This document shows, piece by piece, positions 24,004 through 35,250 of a stretch of 64,000 nucleotides of DNA (position 1 is the first letter of the stretch; each line of letters opens with the position of its first letter). Below the pieces are notes generated by a model. That model ran no database searches and was not told the DNA's origin. It saw only the letters and a list, made by a program, of their open reading frames with translations. A program made the position numbers and the translations under genes. This DNA comes from Chrysolina oricalcia (taxonomy: Eukaryota > Arthropoda > Insecta > Coleoptera > Chrysomelidae). The stretch lies in NCBI GenBank assembly GCA_944452925.2, contig OX101808.2, positions 14,383,762 through 14,447,761 of the forward strand, in the 5' to 3' direction.

Positions 24004-24381
24004 CTTTCAGATCAACATTTTTCAAAATTAAACCTTCAATTCAATTATGTTGTCTACCCTTTTATAACCAAACATTTCAATTTACTACTAACACAAGTGG
24101 GTATTATATTTTATTCTTTGCCTTTGACAGATGAAGTAATTTTGTCTTTCAAAATACTTGACATACCCACATGGCCTTCAAATTCTAACATGATTTTCGT
24201 TGGAATTAAGCCAGAAATTTTATAAAATACATATAAGATGACTTCAAAAATTGTAATTCTACCTGTTACCTGACTTGTAAGTACTTATCTAACTTTAAAA
24301 CATTTTTCCAAATTTCATAACCTACAAATCAATAAATTCAATTTCAAGAATCCCTCAAAACCAGAGTATTTACTTTCAGGA

Positions 24382-24416
24382 AGCACTGAAGATGACGAAA
24401 GTCGAAAGCGCTTTGC
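24382..24416 (+). ncRNA. Hammerhead-like motif of Penelope-like element
   Basis: CTGAAGA (24386-24392, fits CUGANGA) is followed by T, a gac-gaaa-gtc stem-loop, GAAA, then gc-gcttt-gc. The same order occurs on the minus strand at 55781-55818. One extra T precedes stem II compared with the textbook core, and no clear stem I is visible, so activity is uncertain. Confidence 0.4.
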
Positions 24417-24529
24417 ATATTTAGAAATTATACACTTTATACAAAAAAACCCATCTTCATTTATTCTTCGCAAGTGTATTCAGCTTCCCAAATTGTGTAA
24501 CAGTTCTCAACGAGCCATATTCTCAAATG

Positions 24530-25178
24530 TGTTTTTTGCTAAAATGCCACGTCATCCATAAATGTATGACGGTAGTGATTCGTCATTCCCACAGGGAACA
24601 TATGTGTATACTTGGTTTGGCCTAACTGGCATAAGTACGGAAACTAAAATGTTTATTCCATTCTATCATCAGTAAACTCACACTGAATTGTAACTAAATA
24701 AATGCAAAACATAAATATTATTTGTGTCCAGTACAGAAACAACTGTTTATTTGAACAAGTATTGCAGAAGGTGTTTACCAATTTTCCATGCTTTCTAGCT
24801 TCCTCGCGGACTTTTTTAGTTCGCACTTAAGCATAACACCTAAAAAAAACATTACATTGCAGTAATTTCAGTGTCGCTATATAAATGACATGGCTAACTA
24901 TGCAGAAATCCTCAAAAAAATTGCATTTGGGCCACGTCTTTCATACATAAATGACTTAAAAACAAAAGAAATTATCATTCAAACATACTCAAAATGATGA
25001 ATACAAACTATTAATACTATGCAATTAGCACAACAATAATAATTAGACACTTTCAAGCAATGTCCCTCTGTGAGATACAACGCAATGCACTGTGGCTGTC
25101 AACATATGTGACTGACGAATCAACTTTGGAAACATTCGTGTCATTCGTATTTGAGTGACGTGGCAAACAGCGTGTTAA
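24530..25178. mobile_element. Possible MITE with GCCACGTCA ends
   Basis: tgctaaaatgccacgtcat near 24538 and gagtgacgtggcaaacagc near 25156 form short inverted ends, with further inverted pieces inside (gtgattcgtcattcc and tgacgaatcaac). No coding sequence. Confidence 0.4.
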
Positions 25179-25559
25179 ATTACCATCTCTACAATATATT
25201 ACCGGACAAATTGAGGTTATCAAGTATGCACTTATTCCAAAATGAGATCAAAAATCTATTCTTGACACACTGCTTTTATTCCACAGGGGATTATATCGGA
25301 TATTTCAGGCCGTATTGAGAATAAAACTCATCTCACTAAATTTACATTCTGTCTATGTTGCGTTTAGTGGTACTCATAATTTTAACTATATTTTTATAGT
25401 AATCAACAATATATTTTTTAATCTATTTGTTATAGTTGTCATGTACACTATATTTTACATTTAAATAAATGATTGAATATAAGGATTGTCGCTTTTACGA
25501 CGTGCAACAAACATGTATTTGTAATGTAGTCAAATAAAATGCTGTACCTACTCTACTTT
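25179..25559. other. No recognised gene
   Basis: AT-rich intronic sequence, nothing supported. Confidence 0.4.
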
Positions 25560-25720
25560 ATAGTAAGGAAGTTCAGGAAAATTGCTGGAGTGAAACCAGA
25601 CCTGGACGCACGGAAACATCATTTCGACCATGTGATTTCTTTCCTCAGCCCATTTTGATTGACATACTGGAATATGAAAATGGCAGATTCCATAATAAGA
25701 AAGTTGTAAAATATCGCTGA
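25560..25720 (+). repeat. Diverged unit of the ~125-bp repeat
   Basis: Shares gtaaggaagttcagga, gctggagtgaaaccagacctgg, acgcacgga and gaaaatggcag with the units at 22370-22645. Confidence 0.55.
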
Positions 25721-26929
25721 ACCAAATCGGTCCTGGAAAATTATTAGCAGCGCTATAATCCTGAAATAAGAATATTTTAGCACATGTTCTGTTTTCCACT
25801 ATTCAGTTACAAAAAAGTAGCAATTTTTGCTGAACTTTTCTGCTAACGTAAGTAGGCTAACAGCCATCGTTCCGTTATTCTGGTTTATGAAAAAATAAAC
25901 AATAGACATTAGAAAACAATCTGTCTGTATGCCATGAATGTTATTCATCAATTATGGAGAATGAAAACAACATCCATTTTTCCGTAACGAATTTTTGTCA
26001 TCAGTTCCAGATCGATATTTCATTCTGGTCCACGATGGAATATACCTTTGCATATTTATTCACCTTTTAGTCCGCACAATATTTCATGTTGTTTATGAAA
26101 ACCACCGTTGGTGTAATTCAGAATTTATATTCCCCACCATTCATCAACGTGGGTTTAGATCGCATTTTTACAATTTTCGAAAAGAAGTTTGTATACTCAG
26201 ACGAGGCGGCGACGTTGATGAAAGGAAACTACGTAGAGAATGGATTCTACAAGATTTATAGCATCTGCATGACCCTAAAAGGCATCTCACCTTCCTGAAA
26301 GAAACCTTTGGGAGGAGCACTTGAAAGCTCTTATAGAGAAAAGAGATACTTTCAGGAACAGAATCCTGTTCTCGAGGATTCGTCGCTTTTGGTATTTATA
26401 CGCATATGGAGCAAATTAGCTTAAAATCGAGTTTTGACAATTTTTTCTCATGGTAAATATTCTGGGCATTCAGGAAGACACCGATCAGAGATAAAATAAG
26501 ACAGATTCTTGACGTACCAACAAGAAAGTGTTTATAATGATGATGATGATCTTGAAAACTGATTTTATATAAGATCAGAATAGTTATATTGTAAGGTATA
26601 CTGTAAGGTGAAATAATATTGTTACAATATGGGTGATCTTTAAAAAAAAAAATTGTATCGAAAATATTTGTGGAACATTGTCTCACTCTATTCTGAATGT
26701 AGATTGTCCCAAAAAAAACCTAATAGCCTAGATAATATTTAATTATGATAAGTAAAAACTTATACCTATTCTATATGTGACAGCTCTGCAACTAACCTGC
26801 CACAAGTGAAATGGAGTTGTTAAAATGGATAACTTTCCATTATTGAGATACTTTTAGCCACTGTAATCTCTAGCCACTTATTTATTGGTAAACCACCCAT
26901 AATTGAGTTATTTTTTACTGTAAAAAATA
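25721..26929. other. No recognised gene
   Basis: Two overlapping plus frames (25995-26298) might be an eroded transposon coding segment, but I do not recognise a family. A short (GAT)n run lies near 26539. The rest is AT-rich. Confidence 0.35.
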
Positions 26930-27115
26930 GCTATTTATGATACAAGTTCGTAAAGTGGGACCTTTTTGTATGAGCGTGAAGTTTCTTGAATGAGGCGAAG
27001 CCGAGTTCAACAAAACACGCGAGTATAAAAAAGTGTTTCATAGAAAGTTGTTTCTTCGACAGTTATTATATTGCCAAATTTTTGTAATTATATCATTAAT
27101 TTGAATGTTTAATGA
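26930..27115 (+). repeat. Hairpin-rich repeat Y, copy 2
   Basis: Inverted relative to 11800-11990. It contains gttcgtaaagtgggac, a gaggcgaagccgag palindrome and an acacgcgagt block, ending in cttcgacagttattata. Confidence 0.65.
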
Positions 27116-27199
27116 TATGAATTGTCGTCGTATCATCAGTAACAATACCACAAGTGATTGAATTTTTGCGATAAGTCTGTCGATTCATTTCTGAACAAA

Positions 27200-27245
27200 A
27201 CTGAAGAAAACACCACGAGTCCGCAGGACGAGTGGTGTTTTCTCG
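27200..27245. repeat. Near-perfect hairpin
   Basis: gaaaacaccac pairs with gtggtgttttc around a gtccgcaggac inner stem. An analogous hairpin with the same caccactcgtcc core lies at 62441-62478. Confidence 0.7.
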
Positions 27246-27488
27246 AAACAATTCAGTTGAGTTCAGAAATAAAAGACAGACTTATGAGATAAATTCAATC
27301 ACGAGTGGAATTTTTCACGACTATTTCACGAAGCATTAAAATCAATTCATCATAACCATAATCAATTAACTATAATCATTAAAAAATTATTATACCTATC
27401 AATAATTTGTTATATAGTTACGATGCGACTCATTTTGACGTTTTCGCCTACAATTATGATCTGTCAAAATGTCAAAATTTACTTTGTC

Positions 27489-27812
27489 ATCTATGGTCAA
27501 AGAGACTAAACTAACAGGAGAGTTTAATAAGCTCTAGCCAATCAGAATCTTGTAGCATCAACGCGTCATAGTGACGTACTTGGACAAAAGTACAGAATCG
27601 AACTCGAACCAAGCAACAAAACTGTCAACAGTAACTGTCATATACCAAGAGCTAGTCCGTCACTGTCTATAGAGAACGGTGGCCATGACATGTCCAACTA
27701 CGTCACATTTCGTCACAAATGTTCTTTCATCTCTTTCTATTAGTGACCCCATTGTCTTATGGGGATTAGACTCTCCTGTTAAATAATGTTGTCTCCTTGA
27801 TCTATGGTTACA
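27489..27812. repeat. Imperfect foldback, 0.3 kb
   Basis: ctatggtcaaagagac and aacaggagagtttaat near 27489-27527 reappear inverted as attagactctcctgtt and gtctccttgatctatgg near 27764-27810. The interior is rich in tgacg/cgtca steps. Confidence 0.55.
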
Positions 27813-27937
27813 TCTTTGAAAACACCAACGCTGACAGACCAATCAGAATTGAGAGACAGCTGGTGTTTTCGCGATAATACAAGTTGTCTTTGATTTGTGA
27901 TTAGATTACGTGAATATCTTAAGAAGAGTGGAATAGT

Positions 27938-28110
27938 CAAATAAAGACCTCCGAGTTATATTTGACGCAAAATACTGTATTTTGCAAAAATGCATAAATG
28001 TATGAACAGTGTGTAGAAAATTACTTTACGCACAGTTGATGATTTTACGCACAGGTGATTTTTTTCAGCAGTGCGTAAAAGCTTGGTTCACGCACTGTCG
28101 TAGAAAATAG
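27938..28110 (-). repeat. Hairpin-rich repeat X, copy 2
   Basis: Reverse complement of 10050-10245, including the ataactcgg end, the gtgcgtaaa/tttacgcac steps and the tacgacagtgcgt end. Confidence 0.65.
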
Positions 28111-28813
28111 TATATTGTGTATCTAGTGCGTAAAGTATACTTTTTTACGCGAGTGTGGAAGTTTGTGGAACGAGCCGCAGGCAAGTTTCACAATCCGCAC
28201 GAGCGTAAAAAAGTCTTCGCGCACGTGGTGCACACTATACTTTTTCTACGACCTTTTACTTAGAGATTGAATTAAAGGAAAATTTGACTAATTTTCTTTA
28301 TTACATTATTATGAACAGTTATATTGCAAATTTGTGAATTGTCAAAATGTACATTTACTTTCTCTTTCTCTACAAAATTAGTGCTGCTTGTACTGTTGGT
28401 ATTGACAACACAACAAACAATTTACAAAATTGCTTCACTGGCTGCTAACGTTATATTTGGAGGAGTTGATGGGAGTACTTCAATGCTGTCCATCAGGAAT
28501 TTGCGTGAAATACACGGCTAATCGGTTTAAATCAAAATTTCGACATACTATTTATTAATTCAGAGGGTAATTAATTACTATTTACGGTCTATTAACTGAT
28601 GTAACTCTGAACTTCACTCTGCGGGAACTGTCATATTTGTCAATTTCTCTCGCCACCGCTACCTAGACCAGCGACCGGTGTGTGAATTTGTATTGACTGT
28701 TATGGCACCGGTGCGTGAAAAGTATGGCACTTCACACACCGATTCGTGAAATGAAGCTTTTCACATTTTTATCGATGTGTGACGTTAGTAATTCACATAC
28801 GGGAGTAGAAAAA
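28105..28813 (-). mobile_element. Internally deleted tyrosine-recombinase element, copy A
   Basis: Inverted relative to 48037-48901. Shared parts are the left terminus (ctactcccgtatgtgaatta, then paired caccgg/ccggtg and cgtgaaatgaag/cttcatttcacg hairpins), the leader, the first 20 or so codons of the recombinase, and the right terminus with gtaaagtatactttttta hairpins. Most of the coding region is missing and replaced by about 90 bp of unrelated sequence. Confidence 0.65.
28422..28493 (-). pseudogene. Start of recombinase ORF, copy A
   Basis: ATG at 28493 opens MDSIEVLPSTPPNITLA, which differs by one residue from the same place in copy B (48375). It then leaves the shared sequence and stops at 28424. 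The shared start supports a real translation start for this element's ORF. Confidence 0.55.
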
Positions 28814-29127
28814 TATATTTTTTTTATTACCTTATCACCAGTTACTTTTCATTGGATCACTAAATATCTTGTTATGACTAGTTTGAAACCAAACATGAAA
28901 GAGCAGATATCTACCAGTAAGTTGGTAACTAGCTGGCTTTCCTACAGCAACCCCTTTCATATAAGTTGCTATCGAACATTGGGCTCCCGGTAGGTTAGCA
29001 AATAGTGCCTTATTACTGGTCAGATTGTTGACAGTAATTAAGGAGATCATTCTTGGAAAAATATCAGACATCTGCACAAATTGAAAAAGGTATTTCTGAC
29101 CAATGGATGACTAGTTTCAACTACTGG
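28814..29127. other. No recognised gene
   Basis: Short overlapping frames on both strands, no family recognised. Confidence 0.35.
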
Positions 29128-29267
29128 GGCCCTATTCTCAAATGTCTACTACCCTGTGGCGCATGCGACAAAAATTCCCCATCTCTTTCCAATGCATATT
29201 CGAGTAAGGCGATGGACGCATTTTGTCGCATGCGACACAGGGTAGTAGACATTTGAGAATAGGGCAC
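29128..29267. mobile_element. Hairpin MITE with ~45-bp inverted ends
   Basis: The ends read ccctattctcaaatgtctac, continue as taccctgtg, then gcgcatgcgac, and recur inverted at the right with one or two mismatches. The interior is about 50 bp. The ctattctc start resembles the ends at 50495 and 54133. Confidence 0.75.
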
Positions 29268-30561
29268 CTGATCTGAAATGTCTAGATAGCTTTTGGTAAG
29301 TACCAGATGTCCTAAAACTATCACAAAATAGTAAGTATTATTTCGATCCGAAATTTTAAAAGATAGTTGAATGGTTGGTTTTCAGTTAGGAGGAAAGAAT
29401 ACGAAAAAGTTCATGAGAAATTGTTAAAATTAATTCCTTACAACATTTTGAATGTAAATCCTCAACATATCAACATAAATGAACCCTTAAAGTTTTTTAG
29501 CTTGAAATTTATTGTGCGCCTGGTCGAGACAAATTTGGAGCAATTTTCCAAAAAGTCACGTTGTGCTTGTTTGCTTCCACGCAAGCTAGCGTCCAACTTT
29601 AGCCGGTTTTCTCAGGTGAATGATATTGTCGAGAATTGGGGTTTATTCACAACTAACTAGGTAGATATTGATTATTTACAGATTTAAAACACTTTAGAAA
29701 AATATGAAAACATTTATTTTACTATGCACAGATATGAGATTACGACGATTGAATTAAATGAAGGATTAATGAAATAAAGAATTGATGAATCTCTCCTAGA
29801 CCAGTTACTGTTTGAACAAATTATTCTAAAAAGATCTATACTTAAAATAAATTGTGGCATATACATTTCAGGAACATTTTCCATTTAACTAAAAACTATC
29901 CTTCCAAACTCCCCCTATAGCACTCACCAGCTACGGGCACGCCAAAACTCTAAACTCGACTACCAGATCGAACTATCAGTGCACTTTTTGAAAACTCTTG
30001 TTTATGTTCTGTTGAGGACAAGTTGTGTTTCAAAATAAAATATCTTCGCTCACGTACTGAATTGTAAAAGGTAAAAATGTTACCCACGTATTGAATGATA
30101 ATAAAATATTTTAATGTACAGGATGTTCCATATATTTTGTATAGTTGATGGCAAACCACCAGAGAGATGATAATTCTGTTACATAAAATTTTTTATAATG
30201 AATATTTCATTATAATCAACCTTCACTTTTCAGGCATTTTCTTAACGCCAAATTCAGGTGAGAAGGTCAAATCGTCTGATATGAACCAAGGAAAGAACAA
30301 AAGTACATTGATAGGCAGATAGTTTCAATCAAAATCAACTATAAAATAACCCAAATTGAAAGCTTATTCTTATAAGAAAGATCTGAAAATATAATTACTT
30401 GTATATGAGTAGTCTATGACAATAATATACTTGGTAAATGAAAACAAACATTCAGTAAAATCCACTCATGTGTATTATGGGATCGATTCTATGAAATTAA
30501 TACATTGTCAGAATGGAAATTTAATGATTTGATATACATAACCTAGCCTACTCTATCTTAT
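29268..30561. other. No recognised gene
   Basis: The 97-codon plus frame at 29367-29660 has unremarkable composition but no motif I know; it could be an eroded element ORF. The rest is AT-rich. Confidence 0.35.
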
Positions 30562-30935
30562 ACTGGGTGTCCCAGAAGAGACCGAAAGGGAAAAATATGC
30601 TGAGACGAAAAGTCCTTAGCCATTTTTCCATCAAAGGCATAGATAATTGATTATAAATTAATGAAAGTGACCAATCAGGAGCGCCCCACTCTCGGTCTAC
30701 TGCGTGAGAAGCCGGCAGCAGCTCTGGCGTCTCACTCTCGCGTCTCTTACTGCTTTTCCTTTAACTTTTTATTCTTCATTTATTTATTTATTTATTTATT
30801 TTATTGGTCACTTTCATTCATTAATAATTAATTATCTAAGCATCTGATTGAAAAATGGCTAAGGACTTTTCGTCTCAGAATATTTTTTTCTTTCGATCCC
30901 TACAATAGGGTGCGCAACTTCTGGGACACCCAATA
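30562..30935. mobile_element. MITE with TGGGTGTCCCAGAAG ends
   Basis: 30563-30670 pairs with 30805-30935: tgggtgtcccagaag against cttctgggacaccca, and gacgaaaagtccttagccat inverted on the other side. The interior includes a (TTTA)n microsatellite at about 30777-30803. Confidence 0.75.
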
Positions 30936-31367
30936 TATTTGATAAATGAATACAAGAATTCACTCTATCTCTATGAGATCAAAATCAAAAAGTCACTTTA
31001 CAACTGATTATAACAAAATTAAAATTCAGCATATGCACCTTGAACATCTGTAACTTTGTAATTGTCTGGGCTTCATAAGTTCACCGTACAAACTGATTAT
31101 AAAATAATGAATATGCACTGAAACCCCATTATAACCATGCACCTTTTATAGACATTAGCAAACGTCTGAAATTGGCTTTGCCTGAATGGTGAATTTCGTT
31201 GAGATTTTGTTGTGTAGCGTCGTCAGTTTTTACCGAGTTCGGGCGGAAACGACCGAAAGCATGGAAAATTTGCAGCAGATCATTACTGGTCAAAAGTTTT
31301 TCTCCTGCAATAATTTTTCCTGTATAAAATGGAGGCAAAATGAGCTGCTTTGACAAATATTATATTT
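30936..31367. other. No recognised gene
   Basis: A 75-codon minus frame (31129-31356) is unrecognised. The sequence directly left of the hammerhead repeat shows no obvious target duplication. Confidence 0.35.
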
Positions 31368-31621
31368 CACAACAATTTGAGGGTTATACCCAATAACTTT
31401 TCTATTTATATTCTCATATATTGCCCCTCTATAAATCCATCCTGATTTGTAATTTCCTGGGTAGAATTGTCACGCTGGTAGCTATAACTGCCTCCGTGGC
31501 GACGTTAGTTGTTGCCTTGAAAGCTCAAGGTCTTCTAACCGAAGCCACAAATGTGTGGATGGCTTCCTGTTGTCGACTTCCTTCGTTTCTATTTTTACAT
31601 CTGAGTGTTGTACATCTTCGC

Positions 31622-31664
31622 ACCGTACTGATGAGAGCTTAAGCTCGAAACACGTGTCTACGGT
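31622..31664 (+). ncRNA. Hammerhead ribozyme, unit 1
   Basis: Type I layout: stem I accgta (31622-31627) pairs with tacggt (31659-31664). CTGATGA (31628-31634) is invariant. Stem II is GAGC/GCTC with a TTAA loop. GAAA is at 31647-31650, a very short stem III follows, and the cleavage triplet GTC is at 31656-31658. All core residues are present. The tiny stem III suggests that cleavage is helped by dimeric pairing, as in other animal examples. Confidence 0.85.
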
Positions 31665-31920
31665 TGCACAACAATTTGAGGGTTATACCCAATAACTTTT
31701 CTATTTATATTCTCATATATTGCCCCTCTATAAATCCATCCTGATTTGTAATTTCCTGGGTAGGATTGTCACGCTGGTAGCTATAACTGCCTCCGTGGCG
31801 ACGTTAGTTGTTGCCTTGAAAGCTCAAGGTCTTCTAACCGAAGCCACAAATGTGTGGATGGCTTCCTGTTGTCGACTTCCTTCGTTTCTATTTTTACATC
31901 TGAGTGTTGTACATCTTCGC

Positions 31921-31963
31921 ACCGTACTGATGAGAGCTTAAGCTCGAAACACGTGTCTACGGT
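31921..31963 (+). ncRNA. Hammerhead ribozyme, unit 2
   Basis: Identical to unit 1, shifted by 299 bp: CTGATGA at 31927-31933, GAAA at 31946-31949, GTC at 31955-31957, with the same stems I and II. Confidence 0.85.
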
Positions 31964-32004
31964 TGCACAACAATTTGAGGGTTATACCCAATAACTTTTC
32001 TATT

Positions 32005-32467
32005 AATCAGTTCAATAATAATATATATTGTTTTTGTCCCAATCAGTCATCTGTTGCTCAATATTATGGATTTATTAAACGAAAGCCATTCGTCAGCAGT
32101 TATTATTGTTGGGAAGAAACATGTAAACATGTTATTTGTTGGCGGAAGAGGCAGATATATTTTCGCAATGCACCTACCCGAAATGGTGGAAAGTCAGCAA
32201 CAAATTTTACTGTGACGAACATTCTCGGTGTAATATTGGGACAATATTGGTTGAACAGTTTTTACCAATATCGATTGTCTACATCGAAGCTGGGACGAGC
32301 ACTATGCTCATTTCTTATCTAAGCACTCTAAGCCCATTTTCACTAGTGAGCAGGGTGCTTACGAGCATTTTTTCAAATTGGTGCTTAGTGTTCTCAGCAC
32401 TTCATAAAAAGGCTCCATAAACGCTACTTATTTGGTTGTTGATCTAAAGTACAAGTTTTCCTGAATA
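32005..32467. other. No recognised gene
   Basis: Two overlapping plus frames (31963-32322 and 32136-32420) show no known motif. Confidence 0.35.
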
Positions 32468-32950
32468 TTACCAAAAAATAAGACACCTGAGTAACCTTGA
32501 CTTTTTTGCAATAGGTGCTGGAAAGGCCCTCTTTCTCCTGCGATACAACCCTCCACTCTTCTTCTCATGGAATGCCGTACGGCGTTCTAAAATACCGGAA
32601 GTGTTTCTAACAATTTGGAAGGCATCCATAATTCTTTCAGTCATCATTTTGATGGGAGGCACTGGTTCTGCACTGATATCTTCGCGCTTTACATGTCCCT
32701 ATGAGACAAATTCCAGCGGGTTGCAATCTGGGGACCGTGGGGGCTGAGCTATTGGATCTGCTCTGCCAATCCACCAAATGGGAAATACTATCTAAATTAT
32801 TGCGGACGGTGACTCAAAATAGAGGTGTGGCACTATTGCGCATAAATCACATCTGTTGACGAACTTGTGAAGGCATATCCTCCACTAATGCGGGCGAATC
32901 GTTCTGTAGAAAGTTTGAGTATGTGTCACCATTTAAAATTCGCAGTAAAA
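32468..32950 (-). pseudogene. Mariner-like transposase C-terminal fragment
   Basis: On the minus strand a broken frame encodes WWIGRADPIAQPPRSPDCNP, then after a stop GHVKREDI. It continues with PPIKMMTERIMDAFQIV and a Lys/Arg-rich tail. This is the RWIGR...WPPRSPDL...LWGHVK block of DDE_3 transposases. The catalytic region is damaged by substitutions and stops, and the N-terminal half was not found. Confidence 0.65.
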
Positions 32951-34975
32951 TAAAATGACTAACGTTGTGGTGATTCACTACTCCGTGCAGTGCTGCTTAT
33001 CAAGTAGGTGTTTCTCTAATTCATATTTGAACTCATTTATATTGTACATCTTGAATTCATCATGTGGAATATTGTATACTTGGAAGTTATTGAAAAAAGG
33101 AACAACTGTTATTTGTTGGATGAACATCAGAAATAATCTGCTGCTGCTCCTGTAGTTTTGCTCCAACCAGTGTAATACACGCCACTGTGATTATCAGAAT
33201 CACTACCATCAATTATTATGTGAATAATAAATAAACTCTCAAAAAGTTCACACCCTCCTCTTATCCAATATGTTTACCAATAATTTGTACACTCCAGGTA
33301 TCATCCTGGTTAGTGATTTTCCAGTTTTTTTTAATGGATATAATTGAACCATAAAGAAGGCCTTGAAAATATTGGAAAAGTAGTATCGTTCGTAAGTATG
33401 TCCTCTATTTAATTGTCAAGTTGAAAAATTTTGCCAACTGGAATGGAAGAATTGAATTGATTACTTTTTGTGAGCTGTCGGAATGAAAACAAAATTTCCA
33501 CGTTTAGTTTTCGTATCCAGTTATTTGTTGTTTTTCCAACAGGTTATGAGCACACAACTTCAATATCGTGGATGGAAAATATTAATATAGCTTCCTTGAC
33601 CAAAGATCCAATATCACCTCATTATAACAGAAATGAACGGAAGAGAAATGTGAACAATGTAAATATGGATATGGCAAAAATTCCATAATAACTTGCTGGA
33701 ATTCAGCGCAAACAAAATCCACGTTTGTTTTTCATCTAGAAAAGCCGATTGATTGTACAGTGCCACGCGTAATTATGTCGGAAGTAAATATATCAATAGA
33801 GTCAATAATTTGGATGATTGGCATTACTATCAGCAATATAATTTCACAAAAAACACGTTAGGTCAACTGCCAGAAGAATTTTGGAAAAACTTGTATATCT
33901 GTTCCGTTCCCAGAGCTATTCTACTTCCTGTTAACTGATCATGATGTTTAGGGCACATAACCAACCTGTCCCGAAATAATGTTTCCACATATGGAATGTG
34001 GATCTTAAACGTTAACTTAAGCTATTGGATTATTTCTAAAGAAGTGCTATTCCGTCCTTTCTTGCTTCGTTCTTGCATTTATCAGTAACACCGCAGAAAA
34101 GTTCAAACTATCACAAAGAATAGTGATATGCAGTTTTCATAACAACGTGTGTTGAGCATATAGAAATGGCACCTCTATATCTTTTATTGCTCGGAGGGAA
34201 TGAGGTTGTCGTGCACGATAACATAAACGTCCCTTTGAACACAAATTACATTGGAGGCATTATCGATGGCTTGCTCTAGGTCCTGTAGCGAGTCAATGGA
34301 GTTAGTGAACACCAAACTTTTCATGTAACCCCTCAAAAAAGCCCATTGTGCTTATTCTTGAGTGTTAAAAAATATATTCACCGCAGTCAGCAAAATTGTA
34401 GTGCCACTGAAGAAAAATTCACGATTTTGAGTGCCATGGAAATAGAATGAAGTATCCATTACAATATTCGTTTTTTTTACCTTAATATCCTGTGGGGTCG
34501 AGGCCTCTACTGCTAATTGTGGCTATTCAATAAAATTAATTGGAACAGCCGTAGAGCAGTTACTTTGAATCCATTGTATTTTATGTTCTATCTAATGTAA
34601 TGAGGGTCAATATTTTATTGGAGTTCTTTACAGAATATACAATACCAATTTGCTCAATATAAAAAGTGATTTGGAAAAACTTCTATGCTGATTATTCTGG
34701 ATGAAATGTCATATGATGAGATCGATGAAGAATTATTCTGATGATGAACAAAAGTGGAAATAATATTTTCCTGAAAAAAATATAAATGATTTGATTAAAG
34801 CTATGGCAATAGGTATTTACGTCGGCAAGTATCCAACAAAGAATCACTACTGCTTCCTACGTCCTTTGAATTATATCTATTTTCTGGAAAATTAAATCAT
34901 ACAAGGTTTGGTATTTATTGTACTTGAGAAAATTTCAGCTTCAATATTATTTAATACTCGTAAGAAAAATGAATA
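32951..34975. other. No clear gene; possible copia remainder
   Basis: No protein is clearly recognised. Because copia-like integrase and protease fragments follow on the minus strand to the right, part of this stretch may be the eroded downstream pol region of that element. Confidence 0.3.
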
Positions 34976-35250
34976 TTATACTATTGTTGGCCAAATTACG
35001 CTCATGAACGTTTCCGTGTTTGAATTTTTTTTCCTTAAAGTTGTTACCTCAACAAAATTTTCCACCTGGTCCTTGCCTGTTACTTTTTTCTTTTTCACAA
35101 AAACTTTAGGCACTAGTCTACAAAGAAATAGGCCATCTTTCATCATGAGCAGATACTTGATGGAATTCATCTCTACTGATTTTTTTGTTCCACCCGAACC
35201 ATGTCAGACATGTAAATTGAATGGAGGAGACAATATATTAGAAAATATGC
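34976..35250 (-). pseudogene. Possible copia-like integrase fragment
   Basis: The minus strand encodes GSGGTKKSVEMNSIKYLLMM, KDG, and KDQVENFVEVTTLRKKN, resembling the start of a copia integrase core (conserved GG..Y.L...D followed by a K..V...F helix), with stops around it. The similarity is weak, and the assignment leans on the protease fragments to the right in the same orientation. Confidence 0.4.

Larger units (their letters stand above)
31368..32004 (+). mobile_element. Tandem hammerhead retrozyme-like repeat (299-bp unit)
   Basis: Two complete 299-bp monomers start at cacaacaatttgaggg (31368 and 31667), followed by a 39-bp partial third (31966-32004). The monomers differ at one position that I can see (A at 31465, G at 31764). 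Each contains a complete hammerhead core on the plus strand. The cleavage sites after 31658 and 31957 delimit one 299-nt RNA. Metazoan retrozymes have this form: short tandem units with type I hammerheads whose RNAs self-cleave and circularise, mobilised by another element's reverse transcriptase. The 73-codon frame repeated in each unit is probably incidental. It lies in the receptor intron in sense orientation. Confidence 0.85.

Noticed and set aside
31421..31941. Two identical 73-codon frames with a membrane-like segment
   Set aside because: They are the same frame in the two 299-bp ribozyme monomers. A noncoding circular-RNA unit explains them better, and the single difference I see is silent, which is uninformative.
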